From positions 124,001 to 188,000 of the forward strand of contig OZ025661.1 in the NCBI GenBank assembly GCA_964019335.1: a stretch of DNA of 64,000 bases, given 5' to 3'. Shown one piece after another: positions 53,235-62,806 of this stretch. Each line of letters starts with the position of its first letter. Within the stretch, counting starts at the first letter, position 1. The DNA is from Diplonema japonicum. Lineage: Eukaryota; Euglenozoa; Diplonemea; Diplonemida; Diplonemidae. The position numbers were made by a program, and so were the translations under genes. Below the pieces are notes generated by a model. It did not search any database. It was not told the origin of the DNA and saw only the letters and a list, made by a program, of their open reading frames with translations.

Positions 53235-54383
53235 TCACTGCCGCCCCTCCAATATAGCTATCTGTCTGTCGTCAAGCACATAACCCTCATCACGCAGCAG
53301 ACGACACACTTCTGATGAATGGATGCGACGCATCTCACTTATGGAGCGCAAGGTGGCGTCTGTGGCTGGGCCGTCGCTGGTTGCGAGGGCCTCCTTGAGG
53401 GCCATGAAGCAGAGGCTGTAGGAGGGGTGTTCGAAGTGCAGGGCTACAGTGCTGTAAGCACTGCGGAAGAGATCGTGCTGCTTTGCGATGTGAAAACCTC
53501 GGAGCAGCTCGTAGAAGACATGCTCGTCAGGATCAACAATGTTGCTGAAGATGGCCTGGCATCGCTGATAGTTGCCCACCACAGCATGCACCGACATCAG
53601 CGACGTGAGCACTGTCTTAGACACAGTACCTAACCCGAACTTGGACTGAATCAACATATCTGCGTGTTCAGCGTCGTGTGCGGACCTGCACAACTTAAGG
53701 TACTGCGAGGCAATACCCGGATTCACAACACGAAGCTTCTCCACCCACACCCACCCCTCTGCAGGCGTCTCGGATGCCAAAATATTTGCCTCCACATAAC
53801 GATCGGACGGGTAGAACGGTGTAAAATCCTTCAAAATCGAAATGATATCTTTAGAATGCCCGTGTTTCTTCTTCTCCGAGAGGATCTCTATGGCCATCAT
53901 CGCGATGTATATGTCGATACCAGTTTTAAGAGACTCCTTCCAAGCTGAGAAGAACTCATCATAAAGACGGCATTTCTTCAAAGCACGGCAGCGATGGGTG
54001 TGGGAGGCGAGGATGGGGACCACACCCTCTGCCTGCATCATTTCCCATATGTTTTGCACCGTTTTCGACTGTAGATGTGACAAGCGTTTCAACGCTGCGT
54101 TGTAGCTCAGCACCCCGAACGCTGGGCCGTGCTGCGCCTTGAGCATACCTATCTCGTCGAACACCATGCCTATGCTGTTTTTCACAAACGTCTTTTCCAT
54201 CCCAGACATCCCGAGCCCGTCCCTCCTCTTTCCCCACTTCCTTTCCATCGAGTCTGCAATCTCTCTGTCAGACAGATGCTTGCATCCTTGCGTTGGTACA
54301 AAGGGTGTCGCCGGCCGTTTCTCAATGCGCATCTTCACGTCATGAAACCATCGTCGGTATGCCGACCTTCGGGCAGCTATCAT
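53235..54383 (-). CDS. PPR-like mitochondrial protein, 382 aa
   Basis: Start at MIAARRSAYRRWFHDVKMR (54383), an Arg-rich, acid-poor N-terminus typical of mitochondrial import; codons upstream are not needed. The body is made of helical hairpins in the pentatricopeptide style, e.g. LSYNAALKRLSHLQSKTVQN followed by IWEMMQAEGVVP, and ISQYLK-like units later. Such proteins bind organelle RNA. Repeat matches are weak and the call rests on pattern and context. Confidence 0.65.
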   Translation of the reverse strand: MIAARRSAYRRWFHDVKMRIEKRPATPFVPTQGCKHLSDREIADSMERKWGKRRDGLGMSGMEKTFVKNSIGMVFDEIGMLKAQHGPAFGVLSYNAALKRLSHLQSKTVQNIWEMMQAEGVVPILASHTHRCRALKKCRLYDEFFSAWKESLKTGIDIYIAMMAIEILSEKKKHGHSKDIISILKDFTPFYPSDRYVEANILASETPAEGWVWVEKLRVVNPGIASQYLKLCRSAHDAEHADMLIQSKFGLGTVSKTVLTSLMSVHAVVGNYQRCQAIFSNIVDPDEHVFYELLRGFHIAKQHDLFRSAYSTVALHFEHPSYSLCFMALKEALATSDGPATDATLRSISEMRRIHSSEVCRLLRDEGYVLDDRQIAILEGRQ

Positions 54384-54498
54384 ACGGCCTGAGAGGGGTG
54401 TTTTGTGGCAATGAGAATATGGAAAATAAAAAAATAAAAATGTGCAAGATGGTGTGCCAGAAGAGGCAAGAAATAATAAAAAGGGGGGAAAGGTCAAT

Positions 54499-55290
54499 TC
54501 AGTACTTTTTGAACAACCACCTCACGTCACCAGCAACGGACAGCACCGGGGGGGCGGAGGGGGTGGGTGTCTTGGAATCGTACTCTTTGAGTGTGTAGTA
54601 GATCCTTGAGGTGCCATGCTCAGCTGCAAATTGCATTGCCGTGACACCCTTCTTGACCCGCGTTGTTGGAGAAACGCCGAGGCTCAGAAGGCAATCGACC
54701 TCGTCGGCATGGCCACTCAGGATGCACCCCCTCATGATACTCCTCTTTTGAGTCGGTTTATATGTTTGAATTGCTGTTCTTGTTGCCTCGTTGCACTGGA
54801 CGTATGGTTCTGCGCTGCAGGAGAGGAGAGCACGCGTGGCGGTGCCGACGCCGCATAGGTGCCTGGCAGATCTTTCATTGTACAGAATGCCTTTGATGGC
54901 CCCTTTTTCGATGAGGAGCTTTGCTGCGGCAGCATTGTCGTTCTTGGCAGCCACCATGAGAGGGGTGTAGGATGATGTGTTCACCTGAGCGTTGCTGTCG
55001 ATCAGCAGCTCGCAAAGGTCAGGGCACCCCGCTGCAGCTGCCGCGTGGAGAGGCGTCAGATAACGTGATTTCACGGAGGGTCTCCCTGGTTTTTTACAAT
55101 GCTCCTTTTTGTAATTCACATCCGCCCCTTGTTCGATGAGGAGCTTGCACTTCTCGTATTGCCCTTTCCCCGCTGCGGAGATGAGCAAGGATCCACGAAC
55201 ATCCCCGTTGCCGCCAAGTTGACCCAAACACCGCACAGCCTCCTGCACCGCTATCTTCGCCCTTCCAAACAGCTGCTTCATCAAGAGCAT
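54499..55290 (-). CDS. Ankyrin protein, tandem family member 1, 263 aa
   Basis: Starts MLLMKQLFGRAK. Ankyrin units include GSLLISAAGKGQYEKCKLLI, TPLHAAAAAGCPDLCELLI and TPLMVAAKNDNAAAAKLLI; then a conserved CNEATR...IMRGC, HADEVDCLLSLGV and VTAMQFAAEHGT. Paralogous to the next two genes. A 171-bp segment (54889-55059) is identical to the third member but not to the second. Confidence 0.9.
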   Translation of the reverse strand: MLLMKQLFGRAKIAVQEAVRCLGQLGGNGDVRGSLLISAAGKGQYEKCKLLIEQGADVNYKKEHCKKPGRPSVKSRYLTPLHAAAAAGCPDLCELLIDSNAQVNTSSYTPLMVAAKNDNAAAAKLLIEKGAIKGILYNERSARHLCGVGTATRALLSCSAEPYVQCNEATRTAIQTYKPTQKRSIMRGCILSGHADEVDCLLSLGVSPTTRVKKGVTAMQFAAEHGTSRIYYTLKEYDSKTPTPSAPPVLSVAGDVRWLFKKY

Positions 55291-55392
55291 CTACCCGGTG
55301 TGAACCTAAACACAACGAGTTACAAGCAAGACGGCTAAATCATAAATAAAAAGGGAGGGAGCAAATGAGAGATGGTGATGTATTGTCGTTCC

Positions 55393-56217
55393 TCAGGGAG
55401 CACACTGCCCTTCGAGGTGGGTAACGGAATGTTCCGTAGGTTTCGTGTAGAGATGGTGCTCCTTGAGCATGTACAAGATTCTCGGGGTGCCACGTTCCGC
55501 AGCAAATTGAACTGCTGTGACATCTTTCTTGTTGACCCGCGCTGTTGGAGGAACGCCTAGACTGAGGAGGAGGGCCACTTCGTCGGCATGGCCGCCCTGG
55601 ATGCACCCGTGCATGATACGGTTTCGTTGCCTGTTTGTACACTTCCGGAAAACAGCTTTTGTGAACTCGTTGCACTGTACGTATTCCTTGCTACCGCAGG
55701 ATAGTAAGGTGTGCGTGGCGGTGCCTTCTGTGCACCTCTCGAGCGCGGTTTTCTTATTGCAAAGAGTACCTTTGACAGCGCCCTTTTGGATGAGGAGTTT
55801 CACAGTGGCAGCGTTGTGGTTCCTGGCAGCAAGCATGAGTGGGGTGCATATGGAGTTGTATGTGGTGTTCACCTGAGCGTTGCTGTCGATCAGCAACTCG
55901 CACACATTAGGAAACCCTGCCGCGGCTGCTGCGTGCAGCGGCGTCTTCTGTCTGGCTTGTCCCGTCGTTTCATAGTTCACATCAACACCCAGATCGATAA
56001 GGAGCTTGCACTTCTCGAGCAGCCCATTCCCCGCCGCAGAGATGAGTAGCGGTCCATGCATTCTCCTGTATGTTTGACCTAAGTACCTCACAGCTTCCTC
56101 ACTGGTGCCGTGCAGCACAATCTTCTCCAACTGCTTGTAAGGCTTCGCTCTGCAAACCGTGGGCCGTGCCTTGCTTCCAAACAGCGTCCAGTTTGCAAGC
56201 TGCTTCATGAGATGCAT
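55393..56217 (-). CDS. Ankyrin protein, tandem family member 2, 274 aa
   Basis: Starts MHLMKQLANWTLFG. Same architecture as its neighbours: GPLLISAAGNGLLEKCKLLI, TPLHAAAAAGFPNVCELLI, TPLMLAARNHNAATVKLLI, IMHGCIQGGHADEVALLLSL. It is the most diverged of the three in the second and third repeats. The gap to each neighbour is 100-310 bp, with no other gene between. Confidence 0.9.
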   Translation of the reverse strand: MHLMKQLANWTLFGSKARPTVCRAKPYKQLEKIVLHGTSEEAVRYLGQTYRRMHGPLLISAAGNGLLEKCKLLIDLGVDVNYETTGQARQKTPLHAAAAAGFPNVCELLIDSNAQVNTTYNSICTPLMLAARNHNAATVKLLIQKGAVKGTLCNKKTALERCTEGTATHTLLSCGSKEYVQCNEFTKAVFRKCTNRQRNRIMHGCIQGGHADEVALLLSLGVPPTARVNKKDVTAVQFAAERGTPRILYMLKEHHLYTKPTEHSVTHLEGQCAP

Positions 56218-56527
56218 CTAATCTGTAGTGTAAACCTATGCTTCATTTAAACACAAAGCAAGCCAAAGGTGGCGAGCGAAAGCAGGGTTATGACCCTCCG
56301 TTGAACGGCATGCGAGGTGGGCAGACGGAGAAGATGAGATTCTCCAGCACAAACTGCTAATGCACAACAAAGATCTTTCAATAAAAAACATGAGAGATGG
56401 TGTAAAAATGAGAGATGGAGAGAGGAACTGGCTGCTGCGCGTGCCAGGTAGAATTCTGGAGAACGTTTACAACCCCGTAAACACTTTGCCAAGACATGTC
56501 AAAAAAAAGAGAAAAAAAGAGCTCCTT

Positions 56528-57388
56528 TTAACATTCTTCGTGAAGACACGCGTCGTCACCCTCCTCGAAGGGTAAAGACTCGGTAATTGGGAGGGGTGCA
56601 CGCGGGGAGTGGTGCTTTTTGAGTAGGCGGCAGACCCTTGGGGTGCTATGCGTTTCAGCAAATTGCATTGCCGTGACACCCTTCTTGACCATCACTGTTG
56701 GAGGAACGCCTAGACTGAGGAGGAGGGCCACCTCGTCGGCATGGCCGCCCTGGATGCACCCCCGCATGACCATTGGCATGCGTGTTTGTCGTTTTCCTAT
56801 AACGACGGCTCTCGTGAGCTCGTTGCACGGGACGTACGAGCTGGTCCCGCAAGATAAGAGATCATGCGTGGCAGTGTCTAGGTTGCACCTCTCACGTGCT
56901 GTCTTATGGAGGTGGAGCAGGCCTTTGATGGCCCCTTTTTCGATGAGGAGCTTTGCTGCGGCAGCATTGTCGTTCTTGGCAGCCACCATGAGAGGGGTGT
57001 AGGATGATGTGTTCACCTGAGCGTTGCTGTCGATCAGCAGCTCGCAAAGGTCAGGGCACCCCGCTGCAGCTGCCGCGTGGAGAGGCGTCAGTTGCGCTGC
57101 GTTGCTTTTTCTGTCGTTTTCGTAGTTTACATCTGCACCCTGCTCGATGAGGAACTTGCACTTCTCAGATAATCCGTTCGCTGCGGCAGACATGAGCAAC
57201 CTCGTCTTCGTTATACTTCTTCGGTTCTTGTTCAGATCAGCCAAGATATTCATTGCTTCCTCGTCTGATCCCCATAACACGGCCTTCTCCACTCGTGGGT
57301 ATCCCAGTCGCAATAAATTCTTTTTGCCTGCTGGTGGGGCTTTCTTTCCTAACAGTACCCAGGTCGCAAGGCGCTTAAGATGGAACAT
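56528..57388 (-). CDS. Ankyrin protein, tandem family member 3, 286 aa
   Basis: Start placed at MFHLKRLATWVLLGKK (57388) by alignment with the family starts; an in-frame ATG further upstream exists. Same repeat order as the others, including TPLMVAAKNDNAAAAKLLI and GCIQGGHADEVALLLSLGV. Positions 56921-57091 are identical to member 1. The tail beyond VCRLLKKHH is unique. Confidence 0.9.
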   Translation of the reverse strand: MFHLKRLATWVLLGKKAPPAGKKNLLRLGYPRVEKAVLWGSDEEAMNILADLNKNRRSITKTRLLMSAAANGLSEKCKFLIEQGADVNYENDRKSNAAQLTPLHAAAAAGCPDLCELLIDSNAQVNTSSYTPLMVAAKNDNAAAAKLLIEKGAIKGLLHLHKTARERCNLDTATHDLLSCGTSSYVPCNELTRAVVIGKRQTRMPMVMRGCIQGGHADEVALLLSLGVPPTVMVKKGVTAMQFAETHSTPRVCRLLKKHHSPRAPLPITESLPFEEGDDACLHEEC

Positions 57389-58125
57389 TGTGTAAGTTCT
57401 GTGAATTATGGATGGGTTTGTGGTGCTCATGGTGAGCGTGTACAAGGCCGGCAAAGGGTGTCAAAGCTCCGTTGCGAAAAAAAAAAAAAAAAAAGAAAAA
57501 AGAAAAATGTAATTCGAAGTGTCGTTTAAGAAAAGACGAGAGAACGTGTTTTTTTTCTTTCATTCTTTTTTTCTTTTGCGCAATTATTTGCCTGTAAAAC
57601 AAACACCTTGTTCACTGCTTGTTCAAATTTAAAATAAAATAAAAAAGTCAAGCAGCGAAACAAACAAACAGAGAGGAATCTTGTGAAAGAGTGAGTAAAA
57701 GGGTGGAGGGGAGGGGGAGAGCAAAAAACGATTGCCACAAGAGAAGAGGGAAACACACACAAAAAAAAAAATTGTCTCGAATTTAGTGGTGCAATGTAGT
57801 ATGTGACACAGCGACCACCTTTTGTGAAACTTCAAAAAATGAAGCAAAAAGAAAAGAGAGGGAGGAGAAGCCAACAAAAAAAGTTGCCCCGGGAAATGAT
57901 TCCATAGGGCTTCCAAAGGACTGTGGGAGGAAATGGTGTTCGTGGGAGAAGAAAGGTTCAAGAGAAGGGGCGTGACCCGGAGTCACGGCAAATAAGTCCC
58001 CTTTTCATGAAACCAACATGTCCCCCGCGCCGTCTCCTTATAAACATTTTTTTGAATAATAAAAAAAGACGCTGTGCTTCTCGTTTCGTTCGTTTCGCTT
58101 TTTTCATTCTTTTCTTTTTCTACCC
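57389..58125. other. Intergenic A/T-rich DNA
   Basis: No gene seen; G/A-rich stretch near 57700, T-rich near the LPMO stop. Confidence 0.55.
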
Positions 58126-58953
58126 TCATCCGATGAGCTTGCACCACTCAGGAACATCGCACCTCGCCCTGCATTGGGCGTACCACTGGTTCTGTTGGTA
58201 GCAGCGGGCGGGAGCCTCGCAGCAGGAAGGGGAATCGATGCAGCCTCCCCACTCCGCGATGACGGGGCCGTTGCAGGGCCCTGCGGGAGGGGCATCTGTG
58301 GGAACCGGTGTCGGGACAGGGCTTGCGGCGTCCCCCGTCGGGGCCGGGGTGGGGAGGGGTGTCGGGACAGGGGTCGTGCTGCCCCCGTTGAAGTCGAGGT
58401 CGATGGCGTTGTAGAAGCTGGCCGCCGTGTCACCGACGTCCCAGATGGCGAGGACCACGTGGTAGCCGCTCCTCGTCGGGATCGTGCACGAGTGCGTCAC
58501 CACCATCGGCGGCTGCACCATCGCCCCGTCCACCGTGCAGAAGGGGCTGCTCTCCAAGGTCTCCCTCCCCAGAGGGGTCACCCCGTTCCACCCCTCCTTC
58601 GTGATGTAGTACCTCCAGTCCTGCGTGATGTGGTTCGCCGTGAACTGCCACGTGAAGTCCACAGGGCCGGAGCTGATCGATGTCTTCGCCCACCTCGTCG
58701 CCGACTGCTCGTTCAGGGCTGCCCAGTTGTCCTGCCCCGCCGCTGCGAGTGTCCCGTCCGCAGGGCCAGTCGCGGGGTACCTGTCCGCCCCCTCCACGCT
58801 CTGCGGCTCGTACTGCACCCCGCCGCAGTTTTGGTTCGTCCCTTCCTTGCAGGCGTAGTTCCTCGACACCGGAGCCTTCACATAGCCATGCCCGTGAGCA
58901 GACGCCAACAGCGTTGTCACACATACAAAGGGGCGCAGCAGCATCATGGTCAT
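58126..58953 (-). CDS. AA10 lytic polysaccharide monooxygenase with CBM1-like module, 275 aa
   Basis: Signal peptide at about 1-21. The mature protein begins HGYVKAPVSR, placing His22 at the N-terminus. The second copper ligand is His108 in TANHITQDWRYYIT, and the axial aromatic is Phe180 in ASFYNAIDLDF, so the histidine brace is complete. Residues about 191-225 are a PTP-rich linker. The last 50 residues (EWGGCIDSPSCC...CYQQNQWYAQC) resemble a cellulose-binding CBM1 knot. AA10 enzymes cleave chitin or cellulose oxidatively. The DNA is notably GC-rich compared with its surroundings. Confidence 0.95.
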   Translation of the reverse strand: MTMMLLRPFVCVTTLLASAHGHGYVKAPVSRNYACKEGTNQNCGGVQYEPQSVEGADRYPATGPADGTLAAAGQDNWAALNEQSATRWAKTSISSGPVDFTWQFTANHITQDWRYYITKEGWNGVTPLGRETLESSPFCTVDGAMVQPPMVVTHSCTIPTRSGYHVVLAIWDVGDTAASFYNAIDLDFNGGSTTPVPTPLPTPAPTGDAASPVPTPVPTDAPPAGPCNGPVIAEWGGCIDSPSCCEAPARCYQQNQWYAQCRARCDVPEWCKLIG

Positions 58954-59700
58954 GGTGTACGAGATGAGTGTGTTGGTAACCTGTTTTTTTTTCCTCTTTT
59001 TCTTTTTTCTCTGTTCTTTGTTCGTTTTAATGAATGAAAAAAAGAGGGAGGGGTAAAAGAGAGAAAAAAAGGGGGAATGTCATCAGGCACGAAGGGGGGT
59101 CAGACAGCGCAGAGAAAAGCAATGCGCATCGTCTAAAGTATTCCGCATGTCCAGCTGGATGCGAATTTCTGCCAAAAAAAATAAAATAAAATAAAAAAGA
59201 GAGAGAAAGAGTTAGGGGGAAAGACATAAAATCAAAATTGAACGAATTGAGGAAAAGAAGCAAAGCAGGGTGGGGGGAAAATGAGACTTTCACCATCCCC
59301 TTTCTAGCCACATGCTTGAGAAAGATGTAGCAAACACCCTCCTTTTCTTTTTCTTTTTTCTTTTTGGAGAGAGTATCGAATGAAAAAAAAAATATAAGAG
59401 TTAAAGGAAGTCTTTGTGAGACGCCCCCTTGTTCTCAAAAAACAATCTGAAAAATAAAATAAAAACAGACAGGGAACGGGGGGGGAAAAAAAAAGAGATA
59501 AGAGGAGGTCACTTAAAATCGCTATATTTGACGCGATGAAGGAAGTTCCTGCTTAGGAAAAAAAAAAAATTGATCCATGGATGCATGGATGTGAGCCTTT
59601 TTATAGGAAGCTAGCAAAGATATTTTCTTCATTCTTTTTTTTTTTTTTTTTTTTCAAAACTCCATGATAAGGAACCTTTTGAGATTGGGGGAAAAAAAAG
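58954..59700. other. Intergenic DNA
   Basis: No gene seen. Contains the third 45-bp repeat (59392-59436). Confidence 0.55.
59392..59436 (+). repeat. 45-bp dispersed repeat, copy 3
   Basis: Same core as 5353-5397 (AAGAG instead of ATGAG near the start), again after an A-run. Confidence 0.8.
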
Positions 59701-60858
59701 AATATAAAGGGGGGGGCCGAATAATTCCCTCCCAAATAATGTGTTTTTTCCCAAATAATTCTTTTTTTTTTCGGGGATTTTTCCGCTCCAAATTTCCCAA
59801 ATAATTCCCGACCCCTTTCTTTTTTTTGGGGGGGGGACCGGGGGGTGAGGGGGCCACAGTCGTGCAACGCTTTTCTCAGTTACGCCTGTGCAGGGTACTA
59901 GCCAACCTAACCCATGTATACACCCCTTTTTTGATCAAAAACTCGATTTCCGCCTGGTTTTGGGCACTTTTTGGGCACTTACGAGCAATTCTTTTGCATT
60001 TTGAACAGGGACCACGGGGGTTAGCACCTGGGGGTTATTGTGGGGGACTATTTTTCTTAACGCAAGAAGCTAGATGGTTCGTGATGAATGGTTCAAAATT
60101 TCATGGAACCACTTAGTTCGAAGGCGCTTTGTGGGTGGCCCGGGTGCTTCTGCGTTGCCGGAAGGCACGTGGATTCATGTGTTGACAGCTTATCCAGTAT
60201 TTGCTTTCATGGCCCGCAATGTCAATTCCATTCTTGAGCAAGATCCCAAAGCTGTGCCGTAGCCCACTGACAGTATTGTGAGGCTGCTTACGCAACTGCT
60301 CGACACCTTTAGCTGTATGCGGTCTCGCGGCTACCTTCCAGGTAGTTCCGAGGAGACCATACAGCTAAGGGCACTTAGCGAAGTAAGCACTTTGAAGGAG
60401 TCGGGCTTTAGACAGTGCAGCACAGAACGTAGTTGCGGGTGTTACAATGGACACTGCACCTGACGAGACTCCAGCAGCCTCCCAAGCCCTTGCAGCTTCT
60501 CAAGCCCCGACAGATTCTCAAGCCTCTCAGACCCCCGCAACCTCCCAGCAACCACCTAACGCCAAAACCAGGCGGTCTGTCTGCAACGTTTGTGGGTTCT
60601 CCACAGCCTGGGAGAAAAACTGTTTTAAAATTTCCCTTGGAAAAAAAAAGGGCATGAAAGAAATCTTGGCACGATTTGGCATGTTAAGATTTCCGAAGTG
60701 CTCTAAGCCCCGCTCCCTGCTTTCCATGTGGCAGGCGACCCAGCCCAAAGTACAACCCAAATAAGTGTATTCCAAATAATTCTTTTTTTTTTTGGAGCCC
60801 TAACACCCCCCCCTCCACTGCCCAAATAAAGGGATTATTCGGGGGGCCCCTTTATATT
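59701..60858 (+). mobile_element. Unclassified terminal-inverted-repeat element, 1158 bp
   Basis: The ends are imperfect inverted repeats of about 28 bp: AATATAAAGGGG...CCGAATAATTCCC at 59701 and GGGATTATTCGG...CCCCTTTATATT ending at 60858. CCAAATAATT is repeated just inside both ends (three times left, once plus a variant right). The interior is GC-balanced and partly open on the plus strand, opposite to all host genes. No known transposase motif recognised. A non-autonomous or decayed DNA transposon is likely. Confidence 0.7.
60447..60764 (+). CDS. Possible element-encoded protein with Cys motif, 105 aa
   Basis: Starts MDTAPDETPAASQALAAS, a Gln/Ala/Thr/Pro-rich N-terminus. It is followed by RRSVCNVCGFSTAWEKNCF and a later KCSKPRS, a possible C-x2-C...C...C zinc site. 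It ends near the right inverted repeat. An upstream plus-strand block (60074-60262, EGTWIHVLTAYPVFAF) may belong to the same decayed gene but is separated by stops. No family recognised. Confidence 0.4.
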   Translation: MDTAPDETPAASQALAASQAPTDSQASQTPATSQQPPNAKTRRSVCNVCGFSTAWEKNCFKISLGKKKGMKEILARFGMLRFPKCSKPRSLLSMWQATQPKVQPK

Positions 60859-60890
60859 TTTTTTTTTTTTTTTTTTTTTGTTCAAACTCA

Positions 60891-62351
60891 CTACTCCCGG
60901 AAAGGGGCCCAGTACCCCCCATTGTTGTCAGGGTTCCCAGCAGGATGGTACATGTTAGGTTGGGGCTCCACGTACGACCTGTTGACGTAAAACGCGATGC
61001 GCTCCTTAATCTGCGCAACCTTGTCGGGGTGCTGGACAACAACGTTGTGCTGCTCTGTAGGATCATCGATGAGGTTGAAGAGGTACTCCTCCGCCATGGA
61101 GGGGGGAGGGAGGTAAGTGTAAGGGGACACCGTCCAATACCCGTCGTAGTAGTCCGTCTGGCTGATGTTGGGCTTCACGATCAACTTCCACTCCCCGAGA
61201 ATGTGCGCCGTGAACTCCGTACCGGCACCGTAGATGTTGATAGGAACCTCCGTCCTGCTTTCGTTCCCCCCCTTGACGAGCGCTGACCACTGCGACACAC
61301 CATCAACGGCAGGAAGGGGAACAACACCCGCAGAATCAAGAATTGTTGGCAACCAATCAGCAGCATGGATCAAACCGGTAAATGTGGTCCCCCTCACAGA
61401 TGACGGGATCACGTTGACACCCCCCTGAACAAAGCCGATAGCTCGTACACCACCGTCAAACAGTGTTGTCTTCCCCGCCCTGAGGGGCCAGTTCGAACCC
61501 GAGGAGTACAGTCTCCCTGTTTTCTGCGCCATCGCGAAGTCCACCATCGCGCCGTTGTCGGTCGTGAGGATCATCAACGTGTCGTCCCACAGGTTGTTCT
61601 GCTTGTACATGTCCACAAGGCGTCCGATCGCCGTGTCCACCGCGTACATCATATTACAGTACGCCCTCCTACCTTCGGGGGACTTGTTCTCGCACTCCGT
61701 GCTGTTCACAGGCGGGTACTGCAGCGGGACGTGCATGTTTTGATGCGCGAAATACATGAAACTCGGCGTACCGGACTTCGAGATATCAGCGAGGTACTTG
61801 TCAGCGGTTTGCATGAAGGCGTCCACAGAGTACACACCGACAGGGGCGTCGGGGGTCTTCCCGTTCCAGAAGTCGTACCCGTTCAGGTTTGCAATGCTCA
61901 TGTTGTGGCCGTAGTAGTCCCCCATCCCTTGCATGTACCCTGTGTAGTGGTCGAAGCCTCGCTCTGTTGGGGTTTGCTCCCATTTCGAGTAGCCGATGTG
62001 CCACTTCCCGATCATGTAGGTGGAATACCCAGCTTTGCGGAGGTGTTCCGGGAGCGTAGGAACGTCTTGGGGAATCCCTGCGGTGCTCCCTGGAACGATC
62101 GTGTCCATGTGCTGGAGCCCCGTGGTGAAGGGGTACCGTCCTGTCATGAAGGCAGACCTTGTGGGGCTGCACACGGGTTGCATGTAGTACCTCCCGAGCT
62201 TGATCCCTTCCTCGGCCAGCTTGTCGATGGACGGGGATGGCATGTCTCCACCATTGTAGCCTACATCAGCCCATCCCAGGTCATCTACCACAAGCATCAG
62301 GACGTGAGGCTGGATGCTCACAACGGCTGCCACCGTGAGAATGGATAACAT
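60891..62351 (-). CDS. Secreted type I sulfatase, arylsulfatase B/J-like, 486 aa
   Basis: Start MLSILTVAAVVSIQPHVLML (62351), a signal peptide, directly after an A-run. Metal-binding VVDDLGWAD (Asp23-24), signature CSPTRSAFMTGRYP with formylglycine site Cys61, then MIGKWHIGYSKWE, TTDNGAMVDFA and LRAGKTTLFDGGVR. It has the same family order as the 38456-39973 enzyme but is clearly diverged. Likely a second substrate specificity in the same extracellular pathway. Needs a formylglycine-generating enzyme, not present in the window. Confidence 0.96.
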   Translation of the reverse strand: MLSILTVAAVVSIQPHVLMLVVDDLGWADVGYNGGDMPSPSIDKLAEEGIKLGRYYMQPVCSPTRSAFMTGRYPFTTGLQHMDTIVPGSTAGIPQDVPTLPEHLRKAGYSTYMIGKWHIGYSKWEQTPTERGFDHYTGYMQGMGDYYGHNMSIANLNGYDFWNGKTPDAPVGVYSVDAFMQTADKYLADISKSGTPSFMYFAHQNMHVPLQYPPVNSTECENKSPEGRRAYCNMMYAVDTAIGRLVDMYKQNNLWDDTLMILTTDNGAMVDFAMAQKTGRLYSSGSNWPLRAGKTTLFDGGVRAIGFVQGGVNVIPSSVRGTTFTGLIHAADWLPTILDSAGVVPLPAVDGVSQWSALVKGGNESRTEVPINIYGAGTEFTAHILGEWKLIVKPNISQTDYYDGYWTVSPYTYLPPPSMAEEYLFNLIDDPTEQHNVVVQHPDKVAQIKERIAFYVNRSYVEPQPNMYHPAGNPDNNGGYWAPFRE

Positions 62352-62806
62352 TTTTTTTACTTTTTTTTTTTTTTTTTTGCTAAGATCTGAAAAAGACGTG
62401 GCTTGCAATAGCACGGTGGTGGGGTGACAATAACAAAGTAACTATTTTGTGAAAAGAGAATCGGGGGGTGGAAGATAAAAAAAAAAATCCAAAACAACGC
62501 TTCATCAGAAGAACTGAGGGGGGGTTGGGAAGGGAGGGGGGAAAGGAAAGGAACAAAAAAAGGGGGTAGAGAGAGGGGGGGTTTTAAAAAAAATAATGAT
62601 TTTTCTTTTTCTTTGATAACTTCGGCCTCTTCTTATTTTTTTTCTTGTAACTAATTTTTTTTTTTTTTTTGTATCACACTACTGGCATCCCTCCTTTCCT
62701 GGACTGTCTGCAGTTCAAATATTGGCGTTGTGTAGCTTCGCACCTACCTTGCCTCTTTGTAAGGCACATATAATGCCTGGGAAAAAAATTCTTTTTTTTT
62801 TTTAGC
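62352..62806. other. Intergenic DNA
   Basis: A/T runs with one mixed stretch (about 62690-62780) on which no gene could be supported. Confidence 0.5.
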
